Shown: positions 26,094 through 36,031, counted from the stretch's first letter. The stretch is DNA of 64,000 nucleotides from an uncultured Aquimarina sp. (GCF_947492405.1 NZ_CANLMP010000004.1:186001-250000); one strand, 5' to 3'. Notes: generated by a model not told the origin, from the sequence alone. Numbers and translations are program-made.

Positions 26094-28724
26094 TTATACA
26101 TATTGTTTAGCTTTTTCCAAAGCTTCTTCTATTCCTGCTGGGTTCTTACCTCCAGCTGTTGCAAAGAACGGTTGACCGCCACCACCGCCTTGAATGTACT
26201 TTCCAAGCTCACGAACTACCTGGCCAGCATTTAGTCCTTTTTCCTCGACTAGGTTTTTAGAAATATAACAAGATAATAATGCTTTACCATTATTCTCAGT
26301 TCCAAAAAGCATAAATGTATTTTCTATTTCTCCTCCTATTTCAAAAGACAAATCTTTTATTCCTGCCGGGTCAAGATCCACTTTTTTAGCTAAAAACTGA
26401 ATCCCGTTTATTTCTTCAAATTCTGATTTAAGTTCTCCTTTTAGATTCTTTGCTTTATCCTTGAGTAGTACTTCAATCTGTTTTTTAAGACTTGTATTCT
26501 CTTCTTGCAGCGTTGTAATCGCCTTAATAGGATCTTTTGGATTTTTCAAAATAATTTTTACCTCAGAAAACACTTCGGATTGGTTAGTAAAATAATCCTT
26601 AGCTGCATCACTGGTAATCGCCTCAATTCTTCTGATTCCTGCCGCTACCGCACTTTCTGATGTTATTTTAAAATGCCATATATCACTAGTGTTTTGCACG
26701 TGGATCCCTCCACATAATTCCATAGATTCTCCAAAACGGATTGCACGAACAGCATCTCCATATTTCTCACCAAACAAAGCAATTGCTCCTTCAGCAATAG
26801 CTTGATCATAGGATATGTTTCGTTTTTCTTCCAGTGGTAACGCTTCTCTTATTCTAGCATTCACAAAATCTTCTACTTGCTGTAACTCATCTGAGGATAC
26901 TTTAGCAAAATGAGAAAAATCAAATCTTAAATTCGAACTTTGTACCATAGACCCTTTTTGCTCTACATGGGTTCCTAAAACTGAACGCAATGCCTGATGT
27001 AACAAATGAGTTGCAGAATGGTTAGCTGCCGATGTAGCACGCGCCTTATCACTTACTACTGCTGTAAAAGTATCTTCTATATGATTAGGTAAACTTTTTG
27101 TAAAATGAATAATCAAGTTATTCTCTTTTTTAGTATCTATTATATAGCATACACCACCATTAGAAGCTTCTAGATATCCTTTATCTCCAACTTGTCCTCC
27201 ACCCTCTGGATAAAAAGGTGTATTATCTAAAACTAATTGATACAACTCTCCATCTTTCTTGCTGTTCACTTTGCGGTATCGAGATATTTTTGTCTTGCTT
27301 GAAGTATGATCATATCCTATAAATTCCTCTTTGGCATTAGGAATCAAAACCTCCCAGTCTCCAGCTTTCACCTCAGAAGCAGCTCTGGAACGATCTTTTT
27401 GTTTTTGTAATTCTTCTTTAAATACTTTTATATCATATTCATATCCTTGCTCAGACAGAATTAAAGCTGTAAGATCCTCAGGAAAACCAAATGTATCGTA
27501 TAATTCGAACACTTTTTCTCCTGAAACCACTTTACCTTTCGTATTCTTAATTACATTATCTAACAATACTAATCCCTGGTCTAGCGTTCTTAGGAATGAG
27601 TTTTCTTCTTCTTTTATAACATTGGTGATTAAATTTTTCTGAGATTTCAATTCTGGAAAAGCATCACTCATTTGATTACTGAGCGTATCTACTAGTTTAT
27701 AGATAAAAGGCTCTTTGGTACCCAAAAATGTAAACCCATATCTGATGGCTCTTCTTAAAATTCTTCGGATAACATATCCAGCACCTGTATTACTAGGTAG
27801 TTGACCATCTGCTATAGAAAATGAAACTGCTCTAAGGTGATCTGCAATTACACGAATTGCCACACTTACCTTACCATTTTCGTCTGTTGGTATACTATCT
27901 TTATCATACGTAGCATTGGTTATAGTTTCTATTTCTCTGATTAGTGGTGTAAACACATCTGTATCATAGTTAGATTTCACACCTTGCAATGCCATACACA
28001 AACGCTCGAATCCCATTCCTGTATCGACATGTTGTGCTGGTAGTTTTTCCAGAGAACCGTCTGCTTTACGATTATACTGCATAAAAACAAGATTCCAGAT
28101 TTCTACCACTAACGGATCATCCTGATTGACCAAATCACGACCTGGTATTTTTGCTTTTTCCTCTTCAGATCTTAAATCTACGTGAATTTCTGAACAAGGT
28201 CCACAAGGTCCTTGATCTCCCATTTCCCAGAAATTATCTTTTTTATTCCCCATAATGATACGATCTTCTGGAACAATATTTTTCCATAAATCGTAGGCTT
28301 CCTGATCCATTTTGAGATTTTCATCTTTTGCTCCTTCAAAAACTGAGACATATAGAATATCTTTATCAATCCCAAAAACCTCTGTTAGCAATTCCCAAGC
28401 CCATTCAATAGCTTCTGTTTTAAAATAATCTCCAAAACTCCAATTCCCTAACATTTCAAACATTGTATGGTGATAAGTATCTAAACCTACTTCTTCCAAA
28501 TCATTTTGTTTCCCGCTAACTCTTATACACTTTTGAGAATCCGCTATTCTTTTGTTCTTAGAAATAGTATTACCTAAAAAGAATTCTTTAAAAGGAACCA
28601 TTCCGGCATTGACAAACATCAAGGTAGGATCATCTTTAATCACCATAGGTGCAGAAGGCACTATACTATGTTTTTTGGATTCAAAAAACGCTAAAAATTG
28701 GTTTCTGATGTCTTGGGATTTCAT
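26094..28724 (-). CDS. alaS: Alanyl-tRNA synthetase
   Basis: 876 aa, full length for bacterial AlaRS. It charges tRNA-Ala. The N-terminal catalytic core begins [20 protein letters not shown], with [16 protein letters not shown]. The editing domain carries the zinc/active-site motifs [12 protein letters not shown] and [11 protein letters not shown]. The C-terminal DHH-like C-Ala domain ends in [14 protein letters not shown]. Cytosolic, essential. It is divergent from the M23 peptidase gene. Confidence 0.98.
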   Translation of the reverse strand: MKSQDIRNQFLAFFESKKHSIVPSAPMVIKDDPTLMFVNAGMVPFKEFFLGNTISKNKRIADSQKCIRVSGKQNDLEEVGLDTYHHTMFEMLGNWSFGDYFKTEAIEWAWELLTEVFGIDKDILYVSVFEGAKDENLKMDQEAYDLWKNIVPEDRIIMGNKKDNFWEMGDQGPCGPCSEIHVDLRSEEEKAKIPGRDLVNQDDPLVVEIWNLVFMQYNRKADGSLEKLPAQHVDTGMGFERLCMALQGVKSNYDTDVFTPLIREIETITNATYDKDSIPTDENGKVSVAIRVIADHLRAVSFSIADGQLPSNTGAGYVIRRILRRAIRYGFTFLGTKEPFIYKLVDTLSNQMSDAFPELKSQKNLITNVIKEEENSFLRTLDQGLVLLDNVIKNTKGKVVSGEKVFELYDTFGFPEDLTALILSEQGYEYDIKVFKEELQKQKDRSRAASEVKAGDWEVLIPNAKEEFIGYDHTSSKTKISRYRKVNSKKDGELYQLVLDNTPFYPEGGGQVGDKGYLEASNGGVCYIIDTKKENNLIIHFTKSLPNHIEDTFTAVVSDKARATSAANHSATHLLHQALRSVLGTHVEQKGSMVQSSNLRFDFSHFAKVSSDELQQVEDFVNARIREALPLEEKRNISYDQAIAEGAIALFGEKYGDAVRAIRFGESMELCGGIHVQNTSDIWHFKITSESAVAAGIRRIEAITSDAAKDYFTNQSEVFSEVKIILKNPKDPIKAITTLQEENTSLKKQIEVLLKDKAKNLKGELKSEFEEINGIQFLAKKVDLDPAGIKDLSFEIGGEIENTFMLFGTENNGKALLSCYISKNLVEEKGLNAGQVVRELGKYIQGGGGGQPFFATAGGKNPAGIEEALEKAKQYV

Positions 28725-28822
28725 TTTTTTATATTTTCTTTATAATCAATTAATTATCATTAGTTATCTGAAGATATGCTATCGATATTTGTCAGTTTTT
28801 TCCGGACTTAGTCACATTTTAT

Positions 28823-28830
28823 TATATTTG
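28823..28830 (+). promoter_or_regulatory. Possible -7 box of the M23-CapA-merR operon
   Basis: TATATTTG matches the TAnnTTTG consensus 68 nt upstream of the M23 start. No TTG at ideal spacing was found, so this is tentative. Confidence 0.35.
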
Positions 28831-28898
28831 TTCCAGCCCCAAAGTATAAACAAGCCTATTTTTGGCTAACATCCTGCAAAAATAGTATATTTTAGATT

Positions 28899-29876
28899 AT
28901 GTCAAAGGTTAAATATTACTACGATAGCGAGACGCTATCTTATCGTAGAATTGAGCAAAAGAAAGGACGTAAATTTGGTTTTGCCATTTTGGGTGTTCTT
29001 GGTGCTTTTTTAGCTGGTTTTGTGTTATTACTAATCTATCTTAATATTCCTCAATTAGAGACTCCTAAGGAAAAAGCATATAAACGAGAATTAGAAAACA
29101 TGAAGCTTCAGTATGAGCTTATGAACAAACAACTGAAGAAAGATCATGCTGTTCTAGACGAAATTGCTCAAAGAGATGATAATATATATCGTCTTTATTT
29201 TGGTGCTCCACCAATTCCTGCAGAAGTAAGAGGAGCAGGATTTGGAGGAGTTAATAGATATAAAGGCTATGAAGGTTATGATAATTCCGAAATGATTATC
29301 GAAAGCCAAAGGCAAATAGACAAATTAACTAAACAAATCGCAGTACAATCTATTTCTCTGGATGAAATTAAAGATCTGGCAGAGCAAAAAGAAGAATTGC
29401 TATCTACGATACCGGCTATTCAACCCATACAAAACTCTGATTTAAAACGCATGGCGTCTGGATATGGTTGGAGAAGTGACCCTTTTACAAAAGCAAGAAA
29501 GTTTCATTATGGTATGGATTTTTCTGCTGCTACTGGGACTCCAATATATGCTTCTGGTAATGGCGTTGTTACTAGAGCAGATGCTAACTCTACAGGTTAT
29601 GGAAAGCATGTTCGCATTGATCACGGTTTTAACTATGTGAGTCTTTATGCCCATTTAAGCAAATACAATGTAAAAAAAGGACAGAAGGTAAAACGCGGTG
29701 ATGTCATAGGTTATGTAGGAAGTACTGGTAGATCGGTTGCTCCTCACTTACATTATGAAATATTTAAAGATGGTGACCGTATCAATCCACGTAACTTCTA
29801 CTACGGAAGTTTAACTTCTGAAGAGTTTAATATTATGCTAGAAGCTTCCAAATTAATAAATGAAACCCTAGATTAA
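28899..29876 (+). CDS. M23-family peptidoglycan metallopeptidase, membrane anchored
   Basis: 325 aa. Short cytoplasmic N-terminus, one transmembrane helix (FAILGVLGAFLAGFVLLLIYL, about 28-48), a coiled-coil stem (AYKRELENMKLQYELMNKQL), then a LytM/M23 domain. Zinc and catalytic motifs are visible: KFHYGMDFSA (HxxxD) and LHYEIF (HxH-type, with VAPHLHYE). It cuts peptide crosslinks of the cell wall during growth or division. It starts a three-gene operon with CapA-like (5-nt gap) and MerR (2-nt gap) genes. Confidence 0.93.
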   Translation: MSKVKYYYDSETLSYRRIEQKKGRKFGFAILGVLGAFLAGFVLLLIYLNIPQLETPKEKAYKRELENMKLQYELMNKQLKKDHAVLDEIAQRDDNIYRLYFGAPPIPAEVRGAGFGGVNRYKGYEGYDNSEMIIESQRQIDKLTKQIAVQSISLDEIKDLAEQKEELLSTIPAIQPIQNSDLKRMASGYGWRSDPFTKARKFHYGMDFSAATGTPIYASGNGVVTRADANSTGYGKHVRIDHGFNYVSLYAHLSKYNVKKGQKVKRGDVIGYVGSTGRSVAPHLHYEIFKDGDRINPRNFYYGSLTSEEFNIMLEASKLINETLD

Positions 29877-29881
29877 ATCTT

Positions 29882-31000
29882 ATGCGTAAAGCACTTCTTT
29901 TTGTAATTCTAATTGGTTTTAGTTACACTATACAAGCACAGAAATTTTCAAAAGAAGCCATTGACTCTATGACGGTAATCGTTGAGGATTTTAAGTTAGA
30001 AATGGAAAAGCTTTCGGTTCCTAAAAGCATAAAACTGATGGCTGTAGGAGATATTATGATGGGCACTAATTTTCCTAAGGAACATTACATGCCACCAGAT
30101 GACAAAGGTCCTTTTGATGATGTAAATGTTGTTTTAAAACAAGCAGACATTCTTTTTGGTAATCTAGAAGGAACCCTTACAGATCAAGGCGAAAATGCAA
30201 AACGATGTTCTGATCCTTCTAAATGTTATTCATTTCGATCTCCAGAGTCATTTGGTAAATACTTAGAGGAAACTGGATTCGATGTTATGAGTATCGCCAA
30301 TAATCATATAGGAGATTTTGGAGCAATCGGCATTAAGAATACTGCTAAAACTCTAGAAAAACATAATATTGCTTATGCCGGGATTTTTGCTCAGGAATCT
30401 ACCATATTCGAAAAAAATGGAATCACGTATGGATTTTGTGCCTTTGCCCCAAACAAAGATTGCGTAAAAATTCATAACTTAACAAAGGCAAAAGGCATTG
30501 TCAAAGAACTAAAAGAAAAAGTAGACATTGTTATTGTTTCTTTTCATGGAGGCGCAGAAGGAACTGATCACACGCATGTAACCAGAAAAACGGAACGCTT
30601 TTATGGAGAAGATCGTGGAAATGTCTATCTATTTGCGCATACGCTGATAGATGCCGGAGCAGATATTATTTTAGGGCATGGACCTCACGTATCCAGAGCC
30701 TTTGAAGTATATAACAATAAGTTTATCGCTTATAGTTTAGGTAATTTCTGCACCTATTCCAGGTTTAATCTAACTGGAATTAAAGGATATGCTCCTATTG
30801 CAGAAATAGAAGTAGATCCGGAAGGAAATTTTATCAAAGGAAAACTTCATTCTGCTAAACAAATTGATGAGGTATATCCTTTTATGGATGATAAAAAAAG
30901 AGCGCTAAAAGAAATTAAAAAACTGACGGAGGAAGATTTTCCGGAAAGTAACCTGGTGTTTGAAGAAGATGGAAGTTTTACCCAAAAAAACGAGAATTAA
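29882..31000 (+). CDS. CapA-family (PGA_cap) metallophosphatase-fold protein
   Basis: 372 aa with a signal peptide (to about residue 19, TIQAQ). CapA domain motifs in order: MAVGDIMMGTNFP, LFGNLEGTLTD, SIANNHIGDFG, VSFHGGAEG, DIILGHGPHV and AYSLGNFC. These are the metal-binding Asp, Asn and His segments of the calcineurin-like fold. CapA proteins take part in capsule or polyglutamate retention in Gram-positives; in Bacteroidota the role is unknown. It is cotranscribed with the M23 peptidase, so an envelope function is likely. Confidence 0.88.
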   Translation: MRKALLFVILIGFSYTIQAQKFSKEAIDSMTVIVEDFKLEMEKLSVPKSIKLMAVGDIMMGTNFPKEHYMPPDDKGPFDDVNVVLKQADILFGNLEGTLTDQGENAKRCSDPSKCYSFRSPESFGKYLEETGFDVMSIANNHIGDFGAIGIKNTAKTLEKHNIAYAGIFAQESTIFEKNGITYGFCAFAPNKDCVKIHNLTKAKGIVKELKEKVDIVIVSFHGGAEGTDHTHVTRKTERFYGEDRGNVYLFAHTLIDAGADIILGHGPHVSRAFEVYNNKFIAYSLGNFCTYSRFNLTGIKGYAPIAEIEVDPEGNFIKGKLHSAKQIDEVYPFMDDKKRALKEIKKLTEEDFPESNLVFEEDGSFTQKNEN

Positions 31001-31002
31001 CT

Positions 31003-31332
31003 ATGTATGTTGACTTACCAAAAAAGATGTACTATGGTATCGGCGAAGTAGCTGATGCATTTGACGTAAATGCTTCTCTTATTCGTTTTTGGGAAAAAGA
31101 ATTTGATATCCTAAAGCCAAAAAAGAATGCCAAAGGAAATAGAAAATTCACTCCTGAAGATATCAAAAACTTAGAGTTGATATACCACTTGGTTAAAGAA
31201 CGTGGATTTACTTTAGAAGGTGCTAAAATTCATCTAAAAGAGCAAAAACAAGAAGCTTTGGATAGCTTTGATATTATTAGAAAATTAGAATCTATTAGAG
31301 GGCAATTATTGAAGATTAAAGAGCAGCTTTAG
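31003..31332 (+). CDS. MerR-family transcriptional regulator
   Basis: 109 aa. The winged HTH is complete: YYGIGEVADAFDVNASLIRF and WEKEF, then RKFTPEDIKNLELIYHLV (residues ~10-70). A dimerisation coiled coil follows (FDIIRKLESIRGQLLKIKEQ). No metal-binding cysteines, so it is not a metal sensor. It is the third gene of the M23-CapA-merR operon, 2 nt after the CapA stop, an arrangement common in flavobacteria. Targets unknown. Confidence 0.9.
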   Translation: MYVDLPKKMYYGIGEVADAFDVNASLIRFWEKEFDILKPKKNAKGNRKFTPEDIKNLELIYHLVKERGFTLEGAKIHLKEQKQEALDSFDIIRKLESIRGQLLKIKEQL

Positions 31333-31352
31333 TCCTCATGAAGTTATTATTC

Positions 31353-31961
31353 TTATTCGATAATGTAGTTTCTATAAATATCCGACTCAATTGCAATAAC
31401 ATCTGATTGCATCTGAGTAAGTCTTGTGATGTTAGCGATTACTGGAAAATCTTTAAAATTGAATTCCAACCATTTCCGTCTTCTACCATCTCTATCACGC
31501 ACTTCTTCCGTACTTAAGGTATTAGTGATTTTAGTTTTTAGTTTCGGGCTTTCTACCAAGACAATAAGATTCTCCCTTAGCTGATCTGTTTTTGCTATAA
31601 ACTCTTTTCCTTTTTCTGACAAACCACTTTCAGCAAAAAACATATTATTAGGCTGATCCATTAATTCATAATTTTTAGGATCTTTTACACCTAACATCTC
31701 CTGCTTTACAGAAGCTAAATATTCTTTAAAACTGGTTATTAAAGAATCTACCTTCCTAGCTTTAATTAAAAGATTTTCGTCTTTTATTGCATTTAATAAC
31801 GAATCATTTTCTCTGTCAACAAAAACACTACTCTTACTCAATTTATTATCCATTTCTCCAAATGAAGAAATAACATCTCTACTACTTTTAACAAGAAGGA
31901 AACTAATACCTGAAATGACAAATATTAGTAATAAGAGTATTATAAGAATAGGCTTTTTCAT
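31353..31961 (-). CDS. Stand-alone GldM N-terminal-domain protein (T9SS motor paralogue)
   Basis: 202 aa. One N-terminal transmembrane helix (PILIILLLLIFVISGISFLL), then only the first periplasmic domain of GldM. The match to GldM is clear in SSFGEMDNKLSKSS, PKNYELMDQPNNMFF, EVRDRDGRRRKWLEFNFKDF and ITRLTQMQSDVIAIESD. The protein stops where GldM would continue into domains D2-D4. GldM with GldL forms the proton-driven motor of T9SS and gliding. A truncated paralogue could modulate the motor or act elsewhere. Located 11 nt after der, probably cotranscribed. Note the lack of the usual RQKMINLMYLV leader. Confidence 0.78.
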   Translation of the reverse strand: MKKPILIILLLLIFVISGISFLLVKSSRDVISSFGEMDNKLSKSSVFVDRENDSLLNAIKDENLLIKARKVDSLITSFKEYLASVKQEMLGVKDPKNYELMDQPNNMFFAESGLSEKGKEFIAKTDQLRENLIVLVESPKLKTKITNTLSTEEVRDRDGRRRKWLEFNFKDFPVIANITRLTQMQSDVIAIESDIYRNYIIE

Positions 31962-31972
31962 TATAAAGATTT

Positions 31973-33280
31973 CTATTTCTTTCTGAAATAAACAGCTACT
32001 GGTACTCCATGAAAATCAAATTCTTTACGTAATTGATTCTCTAGATATCTTTTGTATGGTTCTCGTATATACTGCGGTAGATTACAGAAAAATGCAAATT
32101 GAGGTTGCGGTGTAGGCAATTGCATACAATATTTAATTTTCACATATTTACCTTTATATGCTGGCGGAGGGTTTCTTTCTATAATAGGCAACATAGTGTC
32201 GTTCATCACACTGGTTTTTATCTTTTTAGAACGGTTTTTAAACACTTCTACAGCCGTTTCTATCGCTTTAAAAAGTCGTTGCTTTGTTAATACCGAAATA
32301 AATACGATTGGAACATCTGTAAACGGTTCAATTTGTTTACGGATATGTTTTTCAAAATCTTTTAAGGTATTGCTTTCCTTATTTTCGATTAAATCCCACT
32401 TATTTACAAGAATCACAATCCCTTTACGATTGCGTTCTGCTAACCAAAATATATTCTGCACTTGCGCATCAAACCCTCTAGTGGCATCTACTACTAACAA
32501 ACATACATCACTATGTTCTATCGCTCGAACAGACCTCATTACCGAGTAAAACTCCAGATCTTCTTTAACTTTAGCTTTACGTCTTATTCCTGCTGTATCA
32601 ACCAAATTAAACTCAAAACCAAATCGATTATATTTAGTGTCAATAGAATCTCGAGTAGTTCCCGCAATATCTGTAACGATATATCTATCTTCTCCTATCA
32701 GCGCATTAATGAATGAAGATTTTCCTGCATTAGGTCTTCCTACAACCGCAAAACGGGGCAGTTCAGTTTCTTCTACTTCTTCTACTTCCGGTAATGCTTC
32801 TACTAAGGCATCCAAAAGTTCTCCTGTACCACTTCCGTTAATACTTGCTATAGTATAATATTCTCCTAGTCCAAGACTATAAAACTCTACAGCATTTTCT
32901 GCTCTTTTACCATTATCAACTTTATTGATAGCCAAAAAAACCGGCTTATTGACTTTACGCAGTAAGTTAGCAACTTCTTCATCCATTCCGGTAACACCAG
33001 ACTCTACATCTACCATAAAGATAATAGCATCTGCTTCATCAATAGCAAGCTCTACCTGTTTATCAATCTCTGCTTCAAAAATATCATCACTTCCTACTAC
33101 ATAACCACCAGTATCTATCAGTGAGAATTCTTTACCATTCCAATCGCTTTTCCCATAGTGGCGATCACGGGTAACTCCACTTACCGCATCTACGATTGCT
33201 TCTCTTCTCTGGATCAGTCTATTAAAGAATGTAGATTTTCCTACATTAGGTCTCCCTACAATTGCCACTATATTACTCAT
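31973..33280 (-). CDS. der: Ribosome assembly GTPase Der (EngA)
   Basis: 435 aa with two tandem GTPase domains. First: [20 protein letters not shown]. Second: [29 protein letters not shown]-terminal KH-like domain has [20 protein letters not shown] and ends [12 protein letters not shown]. It is needed for 50S subunit maturation. Length and domain order are standard. Cytosolic. Upstream is a 350-nt gap before the peptide cluster terminator. Confidence 0.98.
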   Translation of the reverse strand: MSNIVAIVGRPNVGKSTFFNRLIQRREAIVDAVSGVTRDRHYGKSDWNGKEFSLIDTGGYVVGSDDIFEAEIDKQVELAIDEADAIIFMVDVESGVTGMDEEVANLLRKVNKPVFLAINKVDNGKRAENAVEFYSLGLGEYYTIASINGSGTGELLDALVEALPEVEEVEETELPRFAVVGRPNAGKSSFINALIGEDRYIVTDIAGTTRDSIDTKYNRFGFEFNLVDTAGIRRKAKVKEDLEFYSVMRSVRAIEHSDVCLLVVDATRGFDAQVQNIFWLAERNRKGIVILVNKWDLIENKESNTLKDFEKHIRKQIEPFTDVPIVFISVLTKQRLFKAIETAVEVFKNRSKKIKTSVMNDTMLPIIERNPPPAYKGKYVKIKYCMQLPTPQPQFAFFCNLPQYIREPYKRYLENQLRKEFDFHGVPVAVYFRKK

Positions 33281-33424
33281 TATCCTAAATTCTAAAATTT
33301 GTGCAAAATTAGTCTTTTTATTCTACCTAAACTATTGAAGTTTACATATCAGACAAATAATGTAAAAGTGAGGGGGTTAAACGTATTTATACTTCAGAAA
33401 TGAATTTTGGTCCATAATTTAAAA

Positions 33425-33458
33425 ATAACAGCCACGCACTTTAGTTTGTGGCTGTTAT
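33425..33458 (-). terminator. Terminator of the double-glycine peptide cluster
   Basis: ATAACAGCCAC (33425-33435) pairs with GTGGCTGTTAT (33448-33458), followed on the minus strand by a T-run (TTTTTAAA). It lies about 180 nt after the last peptide stop, with no gene seen between. Confidence 0.75.
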
Positions 33459-33635
33459 CAGCGAAGTGTTAATCTCCTCTATATTAAATCAGCATCGCTA
33501 CCATAACTGGATTATAGCAATGTATGAAAAGGTAAACATAGAAAACCCCATTCTATTCCTTTATCACGATTGCAATTTTATCCCGTATTGGGAGAGGAGA
33601 TATCCTAGCTTTTTTGAAATATCTAATGTGTTACC

Positions 33636-33845
33636 TTATATGCCTGGTTCATTGTAAATAACGTCTTGAATGCAAGGTGAATCTTCTGGTAACATACATA
33701 GACCATCCCATTGCCCACCACATACGTTTCTACAAGTTTCTGCGTCATAAGGAGTGAAAGGCAGAAACCCTCCTCCTCTTACTGATTTTTGTTTTTCTTT
33801 ACTTAATGATGTAGCTCCTTCTAATTTTAAAATGTTTTTTAACAT
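33636..33845 (-). CDS. Double-glycine leader peptide, 69 aa (bacteriocin-like)
   Basis: Leader MLKNILKLEGATSLSKEKQK then SVRGGG, cut after GG by a C39-type peptidase/transporter in related systems. The core of about 43 residues (FLPFTPYDAETCRNVC, DGLCMLPEDSPCIQD) has four Cys and could form two disulfides. The leader is nearly the same as that of the 58-aa peptide at 34184-34360. Third of three tandem peptide genes; probably expressed from the motif at 34444-34477. Export machinery is not in the window. Function unknown: antimicrobial or signal. Confidence 0.78.
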   Translation of the reverse strand: MLKNILKLEGATSLSKEKQKSVRGGGFLPFTPYDAETCRNVCGGQWDGLCMLPEDSPCIQDVIYNEPGI

Positions 33846-33932
33846 AACGTAATTATTTAATGATTTATGAAACCCGAATTAGTTTATAGACACTCGGGAT
33901 GTATGTCTATTTTGTTTTCAAGTTTTATCCTT

Positions 33933-34091
33933 TTAATAAATTTCTACTACGTTTATGTTAGTTTTACAACTTGTAAATCCCTGACTAGGAATATCACCTC
34001 CAATAACTTGTGTAAGATTATCCAATTTGACCACAGAGATTTTTGTTAGTGATAATTTCTCTACTGCAAGTTTTGCTTTAGGTTTTCTCAT
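33933..34091 (-). CDS. Class I lanthipeptide-like/natural-product precursor peptide, 52 aa
   Basis: Translation starts MRKPKAKLAVEKLSLTKISV, continues VKLDNLTQVIGG, and has a short core DIPSQGFTSCKTNINVVEIY. KLSLxKxxVxxLxxxxxxxVxGG is the leader pattern of Bacteroidota lanthipeptide-like or ribosomally made natural-product precursors. The core holds Ser/Thr and only one Cys, so at most one thioether ring is possible. No modifying enzyme is present in the window. It lies between two GG-leader peptides that share a different leader. An opposite-strand frame over it is not supported. Confidence 0.7.
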   Translation of the reverse strand: MRKPKAKLAVEKLSLTKISVVKLDNLTQVIGGDIPSQGFTSCKTNINVVEIY

Positions 34092-34143
34092 GATATTTAA
34101 TTTCTTTTTTAATGAATTATGTGTTTTTCTTGTCTAGACAATA

Positions 34144-34168
34144 AGCTCGGATGATACATCCGAGTTAT
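34144..34168. repeat. Hairpin between peptide genes 58-aa and 52-aa
   Basis: CTCGGATG (34146-34153) and CATCCGAG (34157-34164) pair with a 3-nt loop. Comparable hairpins, CCCGA/TCGGG (33873-33898) and CCTGA/TCAGG (34393-34416), lie at the same place upstream of the other two peptides. They probably arise from duplication and may tune transcript stability. Confidence 0.6.
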
Positions 34169-34183
34169 CTGGATTAAAACATT

Positions 34184-34360
34184 TTAGGTAAAACAATACC
34201 CATCTATGCAAACTCCTTCTTCCGGAGCATTTCTACAATCGCTCGTATTTCTGCATCTTAGTACACCTGAACCTGTGAAATAGTTGCCCCCTTTAATGTT
34301 TTCTTGAAGCTTTTTGTTCAATGACGTAACCCCTTCTAGTTTTAAAATGTTTTGTAACAT
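34184..34360 (-). CDS. Double-glycine leader peptide, 58 aa
   Basis: Leader MLQNILKLEGVTSLNKKLQE then NIKGG, followed by a core of about 33 residues (NYFTGSGVLRCRNTSDCRNA, EEGVCIDGYCFT) with four Cys. The leader matches the 69-aa peptide downstream almost residue for residue, while the cores differ, so the pair arose by duplication with core divergence. First gene of the tandem, about 84 nt from the ECF-type promoter motif. Secreted small disulfide peptide by inference. Confidence 0.78.
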   Translation of the reverse strand: MLQNILKLEGVTSLNKKLQENIKGGNYFTGSGVLRCRNTSDCRNAPEEGVCIDGYCFT

Positions 34361-34443
34361 AACTTTATAAAATTTAATGATTTATGAATGTTCCTGAACT
34401 TTTAAAGACACTCAGGATATATGTCTATGCTGCGCAGCATATC

Positions 34444-34477
34444 CTTTATGTAAGCAGGATCAGAAATGTTACCCCCC
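34444..34477 (-). promoter_or_regulatory. ECF-type promoter motif, copy a (peptide cluster)
   Basis: Minus strand: GGGGGTAAC, 16-nt spacer, ACATAAAG. The -35-like word is at 34468-34477 and the -10-like word at 34444-34451. It lies about 84 nt before the 58-aa peptide start. The same two words with the same spacer recur at five other places (36587, 45288, 45741, 50970, 53751). Confidence 0.78.
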
Positions 34478-34566
34478 TATTTTCATCAAATTATTTAAAA
34501 ACAAGCCACATTACATAATTGACTCTTAATTATCAATGATTTATAAGATTGAAAGTTCTCAGTTAC

Positions 34567-35610
34567 TCATTGCTTAATTCCATTATTAAAATACTTGATT
34601 GCCTCTTTGATATTATCGTCCTCTAGTAGATTCTTAAAGTTATCTGATTTATGAATAGCAATACCTGGTATGATGTGCTCATAAAATTGACCGTTTCGAT
34701 CCACATCGTATGCTTCTGCATTATTAAAATAGGTGTCAAAAGGCATTCGGTATGTATGGTTTGTGGTAGTTAATCCAATTGTTTTTTCTCCTATAAAAAT
34801 GGTGTTTTTTCTTCCTTTAAAGGCAATCGCTGTAATCTCACCGGAACTATTTGTAAAAACTCCTGTTACGATAGCTACTTTTACGGTATTCATCTCGTCA
34901 AAAGGTATTCTTTTTATGGCGAGTATCATATCCTCTTCCTGATATGCTTTTCCGTTTTTAAGGTATATTTTTTCTGTACGGTCTTCATATTTCCAACCTC
35001 CAAACACTCCATCACCCAATAACTCATATAGGGCTCCTATCATCGGCCATGTGTTTCCTCCCATATTAAGTCTAAGGTCGATAATCCATCCTTTTAACTT
35101 ATGATTATTTGCTATTGTCTGGATTTGATCATACATTTTTTGCGTAATCGAATTGATATCTTTTCCATCGGGTAGATCTATACTCGGCATTAAAATATAC
35201 CCATATTGATCGTCTAATACTTTACACTCAAAATTAAAATTCCCTTGCTGGTATCTTTCTAGCAAACCTGCACTAAACTCGCTTCCATCAAAATTTCCTA
35301 CGGTAGGGTTTTTGATTTGCATATCTGATGTGTTTATAGAAGTATGTTTATCTCCTAAATCCATCCAAACTTTACCAAACATTGGTAAAAACTCTTTAAA
35401 GGATTTCTTGGTGGTAGCCACCTTCAAAAATCTTTCTTTATAAGAAGCCCAATCTATTTTTTCTCTGTACAGGTTTTTTTTCTGTAGAATGTTAAAAACA
35501 CTATCTGTATACACGGTGATACTATCTTTTACAGTATACCTTTGGCTATAAGAACTGGTTGTATATCCTATTGCTAGTATCGCAATTACATATTTTAATT
35601 TAGTTTTCAT
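34567..35610 (-). CDS. S41-family (C-terminal processing type) peptidase
   Basis: 347 aa from MKTKLKYVIAILAIGYTTSS, a signal peptide. A TTG-started extension of six codons is unlikely, because the ATG at 35610 is a better start and gives a 4-nt gap to the upstream gene. The peptidase core follows the S41 order: LKGWIIDLRLNMGGNTWPMI, VAIVTGVFTNSSGEITAIAF (nucleophile Ser) and FIGEKTIGLTT (Lys). No PDZ domain is evident, as in tricorn/IRBP-like members. Probably periplasmic. Last gene of a three-gene unit headed by a broken lipoprotein gene. Confidence 0.88.
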   Translation of the reverse strand: MKTKLKYVIAILAIGYTTSSYSQRYTVKDSITVYTDSVFNILQKKNLYREKIDWASYKERFLKVATTKKSFKEFLPMFGKVWMDLGDKHTSINTSDMQIKNPTVGNFDGSEFSAGLLERYQQGNFNFECKVLDDQYGYILMPSIDLPDGKDINSITQKMYDQIQTIANNHKLKGWIIDLRLNMGGNTWPMIGALYELLGDGVFGGWKYEDRTEKIYLKNGKAYQEEDMILAIKRIPFDEMNTVKVAIVTGVFTNSSGEITAIAFKGRKNTIFIGEKTIGLTTTNHTYRMPFDTYFNNAEAYDVDRNGQFYEHIIPGIAIHKSDNFKNLLEDDNIKEAIKYFNNGIKQ

Positions 35611-35614
35611 GATT

Positions 35615-36031
35615 TTATCTTTTAACAAAAGTTCCTATTTCCTCCAAATCGTCATAAAAAGTGAGTGAAGTGGTAGACGTTTTTTTAAAGGTTCTGGTAA
35701 AAACAAATTCTTCGTCATCAGGAAAGCTTACCCGTACTATAATGGAATATTCATTATCTGTAGCAATCTCTTCAATGATTGTATTATTTGTGTTGGGAGT
35801 TATAGATTGACTATAATCCAATGTAGATCCATCCATAAATTCTGAAATAATATTGGTTTCTGTAAATATCAGCGTTTTGGTAAAAGCCTCCGGGGCTTCA
35901 TTATCCCAAGTACCTATTGACCAAGCAGGTGGGTCAAAAATAATTGATTCGTATGGAGTATCTTCTTTTGGACCGCAAGATATCACGGATATTACAAGCA
36001 GTACAATCCAAAAAGTTTGTATAATTCTCAT
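35615..36031 (-). CDS. Lipoprotein of unknown function
   Basis: 138 aa with a lipobox in VISVISCGPKED, so lipid-modified at Cys20. The mature part starts acidic, then has a beta-rich lipocalin-like stretch (GTWDNEAPEAFTKTLIFTET, VFTRTFKKTSTTSLTFYDD). Family not recognised. It overlaps the stop of the broken gene by one base (TAATG), showing translational coupling, and is followed after 4 nt by the S41 peptidase. Probably acts in the envelope with it. Confidence 0.7.
   Translation of the reverse strand: MRIIQTFWIVLLVISVISCGPKEDTPYESIIFDPPAWSIGTWDNEAPEAFTKTLIFTETNIISEFMDGSTLDYSQSITPNTNNTIIEEIATDNEYSIIVRVSFPDDEEFVFTRTFKKTSTTSLTFYDDLEEIGTFVKR

Noticed and set aside
33448..33657. 69-codon plus-strand reading frame opposite the end of the GG-peptide cluster
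   Set aside because: No ribosome-binding site, overlaps the peptide stop and the terminator hairpin, and shows no recognisable motif.
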